Origin: Lacisediminihabitans changchengi
GTDB taxonomy: Bacteria > Actinomycetota > Actinomycetes > Actinomycetales > Microbacteriaceae
NCBI RefSeq assembly: GCF_016634425.1
Contig: NZ_JAEPES010000001.1
Span: 62,001 to 126,000, forward strand
Direction of reading: 5' to 3'
Length of the DNA: 64,000 nucleotides
Position 1 is the stretch's first letter. Each line of letters begins with the position of its first letter. Positions 17,474-26,691 of the stretch are shown here, one piece after another. The notes below the pieces were generated by a model. The model ran no database searches, was not told the DNA's origin, and saw only the letters and a program-made list of their open reading frames with translations. The translations under genes were made by a program, and so were the position numbers.

Positions 17474-18427
17474 CTACGGGGCGAGAGACTCGAGCACGTC
17501 GTTCGAGGGGATGAAGAACGTCGCACCGGTGACGGCGGTCGAGACATCCAGAATGCGGTCGTATTGCCCGACCGGGTCTCCGATGAACATGCGGCGCAGC
17601 ATCTGCTCGATCACCCACAGTTCGCGTGAACACCCGATGAAATAGGTGCCGAACTCCCCCGCCCCCGGACGCCCGAAGGGCATGTTGTCGCGCAAAATGT
17701 CGTGCTCCACCCCGTTCGCGTCCACGATCGTGTTGAGCGTCTTGTGCGACTTGCGCTCGTTCGGCAGCTGCTCGAGTTCGACGTTGTCGAGTTTCGTCCG
17801 ACCGATCACGCTCTGCTGGTGCTCCACCGTGAACGCGGTCCACGTGGCCAGATCGTGCAGGTACTTCTGCACGACCACATAGCTGCCGCCCGCGAAGTCG
17901 GCATCCTCGTCCCCGACCAGCGAGACTGCCGCCATCCGCTGCCCGGTCGGATTCTCGGTTCCGTCGACGAACCCGAGCAGGTCGCGCGAGTCGAAGAACC
18001 GAAAGCCATGCACCTCATCGACAACGGCAACCGCGTCTCCCAGCTTCTCCAGGATGAGCCGTTCCAGCTCGAAGGTCATATCTTCACGCTCGGCTCGGAT
18101 GTGGAACAGCAGATCACCCGGCGTCGACACCGCAACGTGCGGGGCGCCGTGCACCTCCTGAAAGGGACGCAGCTGCGCCGGCCGCGCCGGCTGATCGAAT
18201 CGATCCCAGGCGGATGACCCGATCCCCACGTTGCACGACAGGTGCCCGTTCAAGTCGCGAAAGCCGACCGCCCGCACCAGCCCCCCGATGTCGGAGATCA
18301 CATCCCGAACCGTGGCTACGGCTTCGGGCGTCTGGCCGATGGTCACTACCAGGAAGACCGCTGCGCGCGAGAGCGGGGCATCAACGCTCTGCGGTTCGAT
18401 CGGGGTACGGCTGTTGCTCTCGTCCAT
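17474..18427 (-). CDS. Dyp-type peroxidase (YfeX-like)
   Basis: A 317-residue heme peroxidase of the dye-decolourising family. The signature GFVDGTENP (distal Asp and binding loop) is present after FRFFDSRDLL. No Tat or Sec signal is visible, so it is a cytosolic class-B type, like YfeX. It would use H2O2 to oxidise an unknown substrate, possibly porphyrinogens or small organics. I start at ATG 18427; the open frame runs 12 codons further. It is downstream of dinB on the same strand with a gap of about 70 bases. Confidence 0.92.
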   Translation of the reverse strand: MDESNSRTPIEPQSVDAPLSRAAVFLVVTIGQTPEAVATVRDVISDIGGLVRAVGFRDLNGHLSCNVGIGSSAWDRFDQPARPAQLRPFQEVHGAPHVAVSTPGDLLFHIRAEREDMTFELERLILEKLGDAVAVVDEVHGFRFFDSRDLLGFVDGTENPTGQRMAAVSLVGDEDADFAGGSYVVVQKYLHDLATWTAFTVEHQQSVIGRTKLDNVELEQLPNERKSHKTLNTIVDANGVEHDILRDNMPFGRPGAGEFGTYFIGCSRELWVIEQMLRRMFIGDPVGQYDRILDVSTAVTGATFFIPSNDVLESLAP

Positions 18428-18496
18428 GACCCGATCATAGAGAGCGACGGAGCGACGCCGCATGCGTCGAATTACCGCAGCTCAACGTCCCGCGCC

Positions 18497-19750
18497 TCAG
18501 TATTCGATACGGTGCGCGTTGCTCGCGTCGCCACGAGGCTTCGCGGCCTTCAAGAGCGCCGCTGGCGTCAACAGCCCGCGCCCGAACCGCGCGCTCACGG
18601 CATCCATCGTGTCTTCGGCTTCACGCCAGCTCTCGTCGTCGTCCCAGAGGCCCATTGCCTGCCCTCCGCCGGGAGCGAGCTGCTCGACCCGCACTCCGAT
18701 CAGGCGCACCGCACCGTGCGTGCCGAGACCCTCGTAGATCTCCCTGACCTCTTCGTAGATCCGCCGCCCGAGGTCGGTCGGCTCAGCGATGGTGCGCGAG
18801 CGGGTGATCGTACTGAAGTCGGAGTAGCGCAGCTTCAGCACCACCGTGCGGCCAACCCAACCACCGCTGCGCAGTCGCACTCCGACCGCGTTCGCCTGCC
18901 GCAACAGTTCGCGTCGCAGGGTCTCGGGATCGGTGGTGTCGACCTCGAAGGTCACCTCGTGCCCGACGCTTTTCTCCACCGAGCGCGTGGTCACGGGCCG
19001 CGGATCGATTCCGTTCGACAGCTCGTGCAGTTTGCGGCCGGAGGCGTCGCCGACCGCGCGCTGCACCGTCGCCATCGGCGCGCGCGCGATGTCGCCGACG
19101 GTGCGGAACCCGCGCTTGGCGAGAGATTCTTCGGTGGCGGCTCCGACGCCCCAGAGCGCGCCGATCGGCAACGGATGCAAAAAGTCCAGCGTCGCCGCAG
19201 CCGGCACGACCAGCAGACCGTCGGGTTTCGCTCGCCCCGAGGCGAGTTTCGCGACGAATTTGGTCGAGGCGGCTCCGACCGAGCAGTGCAGCCCGGTCTC
19301 GGCGAACACCCGGCTGCGGATGAGTTCTGCGACCACCGCCGGCGGACCGTAGACGCCGCGTGCGCCGGCCACGTCGAGAAAGGCTTCGTCGATGCCCAGT
19401 CGCTCGACGAGCGGGGTCATGTCGTCGAAGATCGCCATCACCTGCTGCGAGTAGTGCCGATACTTCTCGAAGTGCGGTTCGAGCACGATCGCGTGCGGGC
19501 ACAGCCGCATCGCCTGCGACAGCGGGATGGCGGAGCGCACGCCGAATTTGCGTGCCGGGTAATTGGCCGCGGTGACGACCGAGCGCAGTGACTTGCCGGC
19601 GACGACGACCGGGACTTTCGCGAGTTCCGGCCGGTCGAGCAGCTCGACCGAGGCGAAGAACGCGTCGAGATCGACGTGGAGGATGGGGGCGGTGCTGCTG
19701 TCGACGGATGCCGCGCTCACCTGCCGCGTGCTGCCGTCCTGCCTACCCAT
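18497..19750 (-). CDS. dinB: DNA polymerase IV (Y-family)
   Basis: A 417-residue error-prone translesion polymerase. LHVDLDAFFASVE (first metal site), the dNTP-binding stretch around VVTAANYPARKFGV, and GIDEAFLDV (second metal site) are all intact, followed by helix-hairpin-helix and little-finger regions. ATG 19750 has AGGAGA upstream. The larger frame to 19915 runs through the 3' end of the next gene and is not needed. No LexA box was recognised upstream. Confidence 0.94.
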   Translation of the reverse strand: MGRQDGSTRQVSAASVDSSTAPILHVDLDAFFASVELLDRPELAKVPVVVAGKSLRSVVTAANYPARKFGVRSAIPLSQAMRLCPHAIVLEPHFEKYRHYSQQVMAIFDDMTPLVERLGIDEAFLDVAGARGVYGPPAVVAELIRSRVFAETGLHCSVGAASTKFVAKLASGRAKPDGLLVVPAAATLDFLHPLPIGALWGVGAATEESLAKRGFRTVGDIARAPMATVQRAVGDASGRKLHELSNGIDPRPVTTRSVEKSVGHEVTFEVDTTDPETLRRELLRQANAVGVRLRSGGWVGRTVVLKLRYSDFSTITRSRTIAEPTDLGRRIYEEVREIYEGLGTHGAVRLIGVRVEQLAPGGGQAMGLWDDDESWREAEDTMDAVSARFGRGLLTPAALLKAAKPRGDASNAHRIEY

Positions 19751-19770
19751 GCGTCTCCTCGAAGAGGAAT

Positions 19771-20685
19771 CTACCTCGCACCGGCGACATCCTGGCTGTC
19801 GAGCAGACCGAGTCGGGCGAGTCGCACGCGGGCGGCGTCCTCGCTGCTCGAACCCCGACCGAGAATGTTGCCCGCCAACGCGAGCACGAGACGCGTGGCC
19901 GTGACGGCCGGCCACCAGGCGCGGCGGAGGCCGAGCATCCGTCGGTACTCGACCGGGATCGAGGCGACAGCACCGGCGAACAACACGCGGTAGAACGGCG
20001 TCATCGCGCGCGGGAGCCCGGGGCTGCGAATGAAGTGCACCGCCTCGGCGACGCGTTCGTCGCTCTTCATCGCCGGCCGGAAGTCGGCGAGCGCCCCCAT
20101 GAGCTCGGCCTCAGACCGGGGCGGGTCGACGACCCCCACCAGCTCGCCGGCCTTGGCCCACTGGGCAACGTAGGCATCGGCTCCGCCCGGGATCGGCCTG
20201 CCCCAGACTTCGTGCGAACGAAGGAAGGCGTCGGTGAACACGACGTGCACCCACGACAGCAGTTCGGGATCGCCGGCAGAATATGGCCGCTCGACGCCGG
20301 CGGCATCGACGTACCGACCGACTACGCGGTCGTGGAAACGTCCGACGCGGATCGACTCCGCCTCGGCCGCAGCGCGGTCGGAGAAGGTGACCGAGATCAG
20401 CCATTGGATCGTGCCGGACAGCCGGCCGAGTGGATCCTCGCGGTAACGCGACCAGTCGTGCACTCCCGCCATCGCGCCAGGATGCAGCGTCTGCAACAGC
20501 AGTGCACGGATACCGGCGACCAGCGTCGGCATGCCCCCGTGCACAACCCAGGCCGCGGAGTCGGCACCGAACCAGCCCGCGTCGTCGCCGTCTTCGATGC
20601 GCTGCACCCAGTCGGGGCGACCCGATGTGGTGCCGGTGAACGCGGAGAGCATCCGCGAGCGCCACACCATCGCAATACTGCTCAT
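19771..20685 (-). CDS. oxygenase MpaB family protein (DUF2236)
   Basis: A 304-residue protein matching the MpaB/rubber-oxygenase catalytic domain family (heme-binding, mostly uncharacterised in actinobacteria). Typical features are LLLQTLHPGAMAGVHDWSRYREDPLGRL and the central VHVVFTDAFLRSHE helix. No signal peptide. Its substrate is unknown. It ends 20 bases before the dinB start on the same strand, so the two may share a transcript. Confidence 0.85.
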   Translation of the reverse strand: MSSIAMVWRSRMLSAFTGTTSGRPDWVQRIEDGDDAGWFGADSAAWVVHGGMPTLVAGIRALLLQTLHPGAMAGVHDWSRYREDPLGRLSGTIQWLISVTFSDRAAAEAESIRVGRFHDRVVGRYVDAAGVERPYSAGDPELLSWVHVVFTDAFLRSHEVWGRPIPGGADAYVAQWAKAGELVGVVDPPRSEAELMGALADFRPAMKSDERVAEAVHFIRSPGLPRAMTPFYRVLFAGAVASIPVEYRRMLGLRRAWWPAVTATRLVLALAGNILGRGSSSEDAARVRLARLGLLDSQDVAGAR

Positions 20686-20733
20686 GCGACGACGCTAGTC
20701 CGCCAGGCTGGGAGGCGTGACGGTGGGCTGAGA

Positions 20734-21456
20734 TCAGCCGAGGTGTGCGTGCATCCACGGCAGCGGGTCGATGGCGTCTCCGCCGCCCGGGTGGATCTCG
20801 AAGTGCAGGTGTGCACCCGTACTCGCCCCGGTGTCGCCGACCAGACCGATCTGCTGATCTGCCGCGACGATGTCGCCCACCTGCACGGGAACCGAGCCGA
20901 CCTGCATGTGTCCGTACACGCTCACGACGACCTGGCCGTCGACCACGTGCTGGATCGAGACGTGAACACCGAGCGCGCCGTCGCTCACATCCGTGGCCTG
21001 GATCACCACGCCCGCCGCGATGGAGTGCACGGGAGTGCCGAAACCGGGGTCGAAGTCGACGCCCTCGTGAAAGCTCGAGCAGCCGGCGCAGGGCGAGACG
21101 CGCGGGCCGAATCCGCTCGCGATCGGGCTCGTCGCGGGAACCGGCCACACGATCGGCGGCGGGGTGGTCACCCCGTACGAATCTCGACTGACGGATGCCG
21201 CACTCACGACCGCGGGGACGGTGAAACTCTGCAGCGCTGGCGCGGCCTGCTCGACGACGGACTGCGGCGCGCCGAGCGACTGCGCAGCAGCGGGAACGGC
21301 GTAGCTGAGGGCGAGGGCGGCAAGCACCGCGGCGGTGAGGATGGCGGCGCCACGGCGCAGCCAGTGGACCTGATGAACGGAATTGAGGGCGCGTTCCGTG
21401 CGCGCGGGAATTGCGGGATGCACGATAAATGGGTTCTTCCGGGTTTCTGCGCGCAC
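20734..21456 (-). CDS. M23 family metallopeptidase
   Basis: A 240-residue exported LytM-type endopeptidase likely to act on peptidoglycan. After a basic start comes a membrane/signal segment (about residues 36-59), a linker, then the peptidase domain with zinc ligands in SFHEGVDFDPG and HLHFEIH and the GYxG-like region (YGHMQVGS). An in-frame GTG 11 codons downstream (21423) is an alternative start. The 197-bp gap upstream holds no clear gene. Confidence 0.9.
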   Translation of the reverse strand: MRAETRKNPFIVHPAIPARTERALNSVHQVHWLRRGAAILTAAVLAALALSYAVPAAAQSLGAPQSVVEQAAPALQSFTVPAVVSAASVSRDSYGVTTPPPIVWPVPATSPIASGFGPRVSPCAGCSSFHEGVDFDPGFGTPVHSIAAGVVIQATDVSDGALGVHVSIQHVVDGQVVVSVYGHMQVGSVPVQVGDIVAADQQIGLVGDTGASTGAHLHFEIHPGGGDAIDPLPWMHAHLG

Positions 21457-21653
21457 GCTAGGGGGATGCGCTGCGGCGCGATTCTGCGCCTACGGACGGG
21501 ATACGGTCCCCCGAGATGGCGGGAGATTCGGCGACGATCTGGTCCCTCAGCTGGTGGAATGTTCGCACCGGCGGACGCAATAACGATCGTCTTACGTTCA
21601 TCAACGGTGACAGCCGAAAATCAGCGTTGCCTGGGAGGGAGTGGAGCTTGCGC

Positions 21654-22205
21654 TCAGTCAGACCGGGTCGCGAGCTCGGCCACGATCCTGCCAACGGTGT
21701 TCTCGTTGCGAGCGGTGAGGTGGCCGGGAAACTGTTTCCAGAAGCTTTTCGGCACACGGGTCTGCAGGCTTCCGTCAGGCATCCATTGGTAAATGGCCCG
21801 GGAGCGGCCGAGCTCGAGGCGTTCCGGTGCGAGGGTAGCGGCATCCGGCAGCTCGACCGATCCGAAGGGCTCCGAGGTGATCGTGACGAAGCTCTTCGAC
21901 CCGTCCGCGCTGTTCAATTCACCCGTGCTGATCGCTGACAGCGGATTCTCGTCGGCGATCGCGCGGAACTCGCGCGCGGTCAGCACCACGACGCTCGACT
22001 GCACGCCGGTAGCGGCCAGCACCGCCTCCTCGATCGAGGGTGCGGTGAGTGCAGCCCCGGAGAACACGACGTTGCCGCTGCGCAGAAGGGTGACGACATC
22101 CGTCGCCCCGAGGCCCGCGAAGACCCGCCTCAGGTCGGCCATGGCCACCGCCTTGGCCGTGCCGACGTTGATGCCGCGAAGGAGGGCCACTCGAGAGTCG
22201 GTCAC
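21654..22205 (-). CDS. DUF1697 domain-containing protein
   Basis: A 183-residue protein with the DUF1697 opening (VALLRGINVGTAKAVAMADLR) and TLLRSGNVVFSG block. The family is widespread and cytosolic with no established function. GTG start at 22205, divergent from the aldo/keto reductase with only 35 bases between starts, so their promoters overlap. Confidence 0.9.
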   Translation of the reverse strand: MTDSRVALLRGINVGTAKAVAMADLRRVFAGLGATDVVTLLRSGNVVFSGAALTAPSIEEAVLAATGVQSSVVVLTAREFRAIADENPLSAISTGELNSADGSKSFVTITSEPFGSVELPDAATLAPERLELGRSRAIYQWMPDGSLQTRVPKSFWKQFPGHLTARNENTVGRIVAELATRSD

Positions 22206-22240
22206 GCGCCCAGGCTAGCCGCGAGGTCTAACGTTGAAGC

Positions 22241-23245
22241 ATGGAATTCAGATACCTCGGCAACAGCGGACTCAAGATCTCGGAACTCACCTACGGCAAC
22301 TGGCTCACCCACGGCTCGCAGGTCGAGAACGAGGCCGCTCTCGCCTCCGTCAACGCCGCACTCGACGCCGGCATCACCACTTTCGACACCGCAGACGCCT
22401 ACGCGAACACCAAAGCCGAGAAGGTGCTCGGCAAGGCGCTGAAGGGTCAGCGCCGCGAATCGCTCGAGATCTTCACCAAGGTCTACTGGCCCACCGGCCC
22501 CAAGGGTCACAACGACTCCGGCCTCTCTCGCAAGCACATCATGGAGTCGATCGAGGGCTCGCTCACGCGACTCAAGACCGACTACGTCGACCTCTATCAG
22601 GCCCACCGTTTCGACGTGGAGACCCCGCTCGAAGAGACCATGCAGGCCTTTGCGGATGTCGTGCGCCAGGGCAAGGCGCTCTACATCGGCACCTCGGAGT
22701 GGACCGCCGACCAGTTGCGCCAGGGGCAGGCCATCGCCAAAGACCTCGGTTTCTCGCTCATCTCCAACCAGCCGCAGTACTCGATGCTCTGGCGAGTGAT
22801 CGAGGCGGAGGTCGTTCCGGCCTCCGAAGAGCTGGGCATCTCCCAGATCGTCTGGTCGCCGCTGGCGCAGGGCGTGCTCTCGGGCAAGTACCTGCCCGGC
22901 GCTCCCCTGCCCAAGGGCTCGCGTGCGACCGACAAGAACGGCGGCGCGAACATGATCAGCGCCTGGCTTCGGGATGACGTCCTCCACGCGGTTCAAGACC
23001 TGAAGCCCATCGCGGCTGAGGTCGGCCTCGACCTCCCGCAGCTCGCGGTGGCCTGGGTTCTGCAGAACCCGAATATCGCCGCCGCGATCATCGGCGCATC
23101 ACGCCCGGAGCAGGTGACCAACAACGTGAAGGCCGTCGGGGTGAAGCTCCCCGAGGAGGTCATGCAGAAGATCGAGGCGGTGATGGCACCGGTCGCCGAA
23201 ACTGACCCCGCGAAGACCACGGTTCCGGCAGGGCGACCCTCGTGA
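22241..23245 (+). CDS. aldo/keto reductase (Kv-beta-like)
   Basis: A 334-residue NADPH-dependent reductase of the group that includes potassium-channel beta subunits. The catalytic tetrad is visible: Asp and Tyr in FDTADAYAN, Lys in IFTKVYW and His in LYQAHRFD. The cofactor end motif (AIIGASRPEQVTNNVKA) is intact. Likely reduces carbonyl compounds; the substrate is unknown. Two TGA codons lie within five bases at its end. Confidence 0.92.
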   Translation: MEFRYLGNSGLKISELTYGNWLTHGSQVENEAALASVNAALDAGITTFDTADAYANTKAEKVLGKALKGQRRESLEIFTKVYWPTGPKGHNDSGLSRKHIMESIEGSLTRLKTDYVDLYQAHRFDVETPLEETMQAFADVVRQGKALYIGTSEWTADQLRQGQAIAKDLGFSLISNQPQYSMLWRVIEAEVVPASEELGISQIVWSPLAQGVLSGKYLPGAPLPKGSRATDKNGGANMISAWLRDDVLHAVQDLKPIAAEVGLDLPQLAVAWVLQNPNIAAAIIGASRPEQVTNNVKAVGVKLPEEVMQKIEAVMAPVAETDPAKTTVPAGRPS

Positions 23246-23254
23246 GTGAATTTT

Positions 23255-23283
23255 TTGTGACATGTCACCGAAATGGGGAATAC
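23255..23283 (+). promoter_or_regulatory. predicted yceI promoter with a 12-bp palindrome
   Basis: GTGACATGTCAC (23257-23268) is a perfect palindrome overlapping TTGTGA (23255-23260), a possible -35. A weak -10 candidate, GAATAC, follows 17 bases later (23278-23283). A regulator binding here would block transcription of the YceI gene. The -10 is poor, so this is tentative. Confidence 0.35.
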
Positions 23284-23312
23284 TTCCAGCTTCGATGCGC
23301 TTGCATGGTGTC

Positions 23313-23873
23313 ATGACTACCACCACTGATAACTTCCCCGGCTACGTCGCGGGCACCTGGAACCTCGACCCGACCCACTCTGAGGTCACCTTCTCTGTGA
23401 AGCACCTTGCGATCAGCAAGGTTCGCGGCTCGTTCAAGGAGTTCACCGCAACCCTGGTGACCGCTGAGGACCCGACCGCGTCGACCGCGACCGCGAGCAT
23501 CCAGGTCGCATCCGTCGACACGAACCAGAAGGACCGCGACAACCACCTGCGCACGAGCGACTTCTTCCTGGTCGAGGAGTACCCGACCATGGACTTCGTC
23601 TCCACCGGCATCAAGGCTGACGGCTCGGACTTCACGCTCTACGGCAACCTCACCCTGCGTGGCGTCACCAAGGAGATCACCCTCAAGGGCGAGTTCGGCG
23701 GCATCACCACCGACGGCTACGGCCAGACCAAGCTCGGCGTCGCCGCGACCACGAAGATCAACCGCAAGGACTTCGGCGTCAACTGGAACGCTGCTCTCGA
23801 GGGTGGTGGATTCACCCTCGGCGACGACGTGACCATCAACGTCGAGCTGCAGTTCGTTCTGCAGGCCGCGTAA
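23313..23873 (+). CDS. YceI family protein
   Basis: A 186-residue lipocalin-like beta-barrel of the YceI family, which binds long isoprenoid or lipid ligands in characterised members. Typical blocks are GTWNLDPTHSEVTFSVKHL at the start, KVRGSFKEF and LTLRGVTKEITL. No signal peptide, so cytosolic, unlike the E. coli protein. ATG 23313 places GTWNLDPTHS near the N-terminus as usual. A strong terminator follows. Confidence 0.93.
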   Translation: MTTTTDNFPGYVAGTWNLDPTHSEVTFSVKHLAISKVRGSFKEFTATLVTAEDPTASTATASIQVASVDTNQKDRDNHLRTSDFFLVEEYPTMDFVSTGIKADGSDFTLYGNLTLRGVTKEITLKGEFGGITTDGYGQTKLGVAATTKINRKDFGVNWNAALEGGGFTLGDDVTINVELQFVLQAA

Positions 23874-23892
23874 GCACCGAAACCGCTGTACA

Positions 23893-23920
23893 GGGGTCTC
23901 CGCCTTCGGGCGGGGGCCCC
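23893..23920. terminator. hairpin terminator between convergent genes
   Basis: Twelve-base arms (23893-23904 and 23909-23920) pair around a TTCG tetraloop with a GGGG/CCCC base. It follows the yceI stop by 20 bases and faces the end of the cation exporter gene on the other strand, so it can serve both. Only a short T run follows. Confidence 0.7.
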
Positions 23921-23956
23921 TTCGACGGTTAAGCGACCCATACCAGTGCTGCTTGG

Positions 23957-24967
23957 CTAGCGGTGCTGCTCGACCTCGTGGTCAGCGTGTTCGGCCGGCT
24001 CGAGCTGGAACGTGGAATGCTCGACATCGAAGTGTCGCGACAGGCATTCGGTGAGCGAGTCGAGCAACTGGTCTGTTCGCCCCTCGGTGAAGACGCGCGG
24101 TTCACAGACGACATGAGCGGAGAAGACGTTCGAGCCGGGCGTGATCGACCAGACGTGCACGTCATGAATGGAGACCACGCCGGGCTTATCGAGAACGTGA
24201 ATCCGGATGAGGGCGACATCCGTTCCCCGCGGCGTTCCCTGACTCAGCACCCGCACCACATCACGCAGCAGCGACAGCGCCCGCGGGAAGATCAGGGAGG
24301 CGATGGCGAGCGACGCGATCGCATCCGCCCGCTCGAAACCGGTGAACAGGATGACGATGCCGGCCACGATGACGGCTCCCGACCCGATCAGGTCGCCCAG
24401 CACCTCCAAGTACGCACCGCGCATGTTGATGGAGGTCTTCGAGCCGCCGCGCAGCACCAGGAGGGCGGCGGTGTTCGCTATCGCACCGATCGCCCCGACG
24501 ATCAGCATCAGCGACGCCTGGACATCCTGCGTTCCGGGGTCGATCAGACGCTGGACCGCCTCGACAGCGACGAAGGCCACCACCACCAGCAGGATGGCGG
24601 CGTTGATGAAGGCGGCGAAGACCTCGCTGCGGCGGTGACCGAAGGTCTGACTGTCGGTGGCCGGTCGCGCGGCGATGATGGTGGCGACCAACGCGACGAT
24701 CAGGCCGGTGAGGTCGGAAAGCATGTGGCCGGCATCGGCAAACAGCGACAGCGAACCAGACAGCAGGCCGCCGATGACCTCGATGACGAGCACCACCGCC
24801 ACGATCGCGATGGCGATGCTAAGGCGCGAGCGATTGGCGCTGCCGTGGCTGTGTCCCGCGTGGCTGTGTCCCGAGCCGCCGTGTCCCGAGCCGCCGTGAG
24901 TCGCGTCGCCATGAGTCACGCCGCCATGGCTGTGCCCTGCATGTGAAGCCTCACCCGAATCGTTCAT
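23957..24967 (-). CDS. cation diffusion facilitator (CzcD-like metal exporter)
   Basis: A 336-residue metal exporter. Residues 1-45 are a His/Gly-rich tail built from HSHGG, THGDATHGGSGHGG and similar repeats that likely binds metal. Six membrane segments follow, with the family motif SLFADAGHMLSDLTG in helix 2 and GHRRSEVFAAFINA between helices. The C-terminal cytosolic domain is present. Expected to exchange Zn2+, Co2+ or Cd2+ for protons. Confidence 0.93.
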   Translation of the reverse strand: MNDSGEASHAGHSHGGVTHGDATHGGSGHGGSGHSHAGHSHGSANRSRLSIAIAIVAVVLVIEVIGGLLSGSLSLFADAGHMLSDLTGLIVALVATIIAARPATDSQTFGHRRSEVFAAFINAAILLVVVAFVAVEAVQRLIDPGTQDVQASLMLIVGAIGAIANTAALLVLRGGSKTSINMRGAYLEVLGDLIGSGAVIVAGIVILFTGFERADAIASLAIASLIFPRALSLLRDVVRVLSQGTPRGTDVALIRIHVLDKPGVVSIHDVHVWSITPGSNVFSAHVVCEPRVFTEGRTDQLLDSLTECLSRHFDVEHSTFQLEPAEHADHEVEQHR

Positions 24968-25016
24968 CGGGTCAACTCTAGGAAGCCCGCCTGAGTAGCA
25001 CCAGCCGGGCCCCTCG

Positions 25017-25526
25017 TCAGACGGGGAAAACGAGCAGTGTGCTCGTCGCCGTCGCCACCAGCTTGCCGGCAGCGTCGTGCACGGTGCCCTCGGCGAAGGC
25101 CGCCCGACTGCCCGGCTTGACGATGCGGCCCACCGCGGTCAGCGGTCCACTCGACCTCAGCACCGGGCGCAGGTAGCTCACCGTGATGTCTAGCGACGTG
25201 TAGCCCTGACCGGCCGGCAACGTGGTCTGGGTCACGCAGCCGAGCACGGTGTCGAGCAGGGTGCAGACCAATCCCCCGTGAACGGTGCCGATCGGGTTGT
25301 ACATCGACTCGTCGGGGTCGCACTCGAAGGTGACCGTGCCGACCTCGGCCGAGATCGCCCGCATCCGCATCAGGTTCGCGATTGGTGGCGGCGCGATGGT
25401 GCCGTCGATCAGGGCCTGCAGAAAGTCGATCCCCGACATCGTCTTGGCTTTCTCGGCCACGGCGATCGGATCGTCCCAGCGCACCAGCCTGCTGCGCTCG
25501 CTCGCCGCGTCGTGTAGGTCAGTCAT
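25017..25526 (-). CDS. PaaI-type acyl-CoA thioesterase (hotdog fold)
   Basis: A 169-residue hotdog-fold protein. The PaaI/4HBT signature is clear: NPIGTVHGGLVCTLLDTVLGCVTQTTLPAG, then YTSLDITVSYLRPV. It probably hydrolyses an acyl- or phenylacetyl-CoA. ATG 25526 has a GGAGG site upstream; the frame extends to 25640 without a site and over the divergent neighbour. Confidence 0.9.
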   Translation of the reverse strand: MTDLHDAASERSRLVRWDDPIAVAEKAKTMSGIDFLQALIDGTIAPPPIANLMRMRAISAEVGTVTFECDPDESMYNPIGTVHGGLVCTLLDTVLGCVTQTTLPAGQGYTSLDITVSYLRPVLRSSGPLTAVGRIVKPGSRAAFAEGTVHDAAGKLVATATSTLLVFPV

Positions 25527-25582
25527 CGTCGATACCTCCGCTCGCCAGCCTAGGTCTACCGTGGTGCCGAGGAGGACAACGG

Positions 25583-26632
25583 ATGTCTCAGCCTGAGGTA
25601 TCACCAGCGCGCAGCGATGCCGACCGTCTCCTCGCCGCACGCCTCTTCACCGCCGCGACGGATGATCGCTCCGTTCGCACCAGACTCCGCCACCGCTACG
25701 CCGGGCGTCACGACGTGCTCGACGCCCTCTGGTGGCGGGCACACCCGCTCTCCACCGCCCCGTCTGGTAGGCCCGACCCGGCGTTGGCCCTCGCCGCCCT
25801 GCGCCGAGCGACCTACGCGCGCCCCACTGCAGAACCGGTGCCGTACACGGATGACGCGGGGGCAACCACCATGATCAGCCCGGCGGAACTCGCCCTCCGT
25901 GAGGCGATGGCGTCGCTGACGGCCGACACCGCCGCGCTCGACCGGGTTTTGGCGCTCGATCACGACGGACTGGGGCCGGATCCACTGGTGCCGGCTCTGT
26001 CGTCAGCGGCTCTGTCGCCACTAGCTCTGTCGCCACCTCCGATGTCGTCACCGGCTCTGTCGCCACCGATGTCGCCACCACCCGACGCCAGCGCGCGGCC
26101 GCCGGCTCGCCGCCGCGCGGTGCTCACCATCGTCGGCGTCGTGCTTGTTGCCGCGGCCGCGTTCGCCTTCGGACGCCTCGCCGAGCGTCCCGTGCCTGCC
26201 GCGTCGCCGAATCCGTCATCATCCCGATACGACGGCGGAGCGCAGCGGGGGTCGGCCACGCTTGCACTGTTGGAGTCTGCGCAGCAGCCCCAGGACATCC
26301 CTCCGTTCGCTCTCGGCACCGACACCATCTCGTCGTCGGTGCACCTGATCTTCGACGGCTACGGGCCAGGTGTGGTGGTGTTCGGCGCGCTCGGTCACCG
26401 CGACACGGTCTGCATGGTCGTCATCGTCGCCGAGGAGCAGAGCTCGCAGACCTGCTCCGCCGCCGATCGCTTCATCGACGATGGTCTTCGCCTGCGGGTG
26501 ACCACCGGCGGTCGGGTGATCAACGATTCCGGCTATCTCGTGCCGAGCTACTACGAATTCCGCTGGACCGGCGACGGCTCCGTCAGCGCGACCTCTAACG
26601 CGCTCCCCTATCCCGCGCTACCCAGCAAGTAA
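25583..26632 (+). CDS. hypothetical single-pass membrane protein with Ser/Pro-rich spacer
   Basis: A 349-residue protein I do not recognise. Residues 1-130 are Ala/Arg-rich and probably cytosolic. Residues about 138-175 are a low-complexity spacer of ALSP/PMSP units, encoded by tandem GCTCTGTCGCCA-like words. A single membrane helix (about 182-201, VLTIVGVVLVAAAAFAFG) follows, then an extracytoplasmic domain of about 150 residues with two cysteines. The ATG has GGAGG upstream. The layout (cytosolic domain, flexible linker, one helix, outer domain) resembles an anchored sensor or anti-sigma-like protein, but no motif supports that. Confidence 0.75.
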   Translation: MSQPEVSPARSDADRLLAARLFTAATDDRSVRTRLRHRYAGRHDVLDALWWRAHPLSTAPSGRPDPALALAALRRATYARPTAEPVPYTDDAGATTMISPAELALREAMASLTADTAALDRVLALDHDGLGPDPLVPALSSAALSPLALSPPPMSSPALSPPMSPPPDASARPPARRRAVLTIVGVVLVAAAAFAFGRLAERPVPAASPNPSSSRYDGGAQRGSATLALLESAQQPQDIPPFALGTDTISSSVHLIFDGYGPGVVVFGALGHRDTVCMVVIVAEEQSSQTCSAADRFIDDGLRLRVTTGGRVINDSGYLVPSYYEFRWTGDGSVSATSNALPYPALPSK

Positions 26633-26691
26633 TCCAGGAATTCCGCGCACCCGTTTCGGCGTTGTGCCGGAGTACACCGAAGGAGCACACC

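Noticed and set aside
21457..21653. Possible c-di-AMP riboswitch before the M23 peptidase.
   Set aside because: Actinobacterial cell-wall hydrolases often have one, and an AGGCGC-like 3' block is visible, but the strongly conserved 5' GGGGAACC-type blocks are not found. A covariance-model search would decide.
19588..21792. A 734-codon plus-strand open frame.
   Set aside because: It is the mirror of dinB, the MpaB-type gene and the M23 peptidase. Its translation is Arg/Gly/His-rich with no domain.
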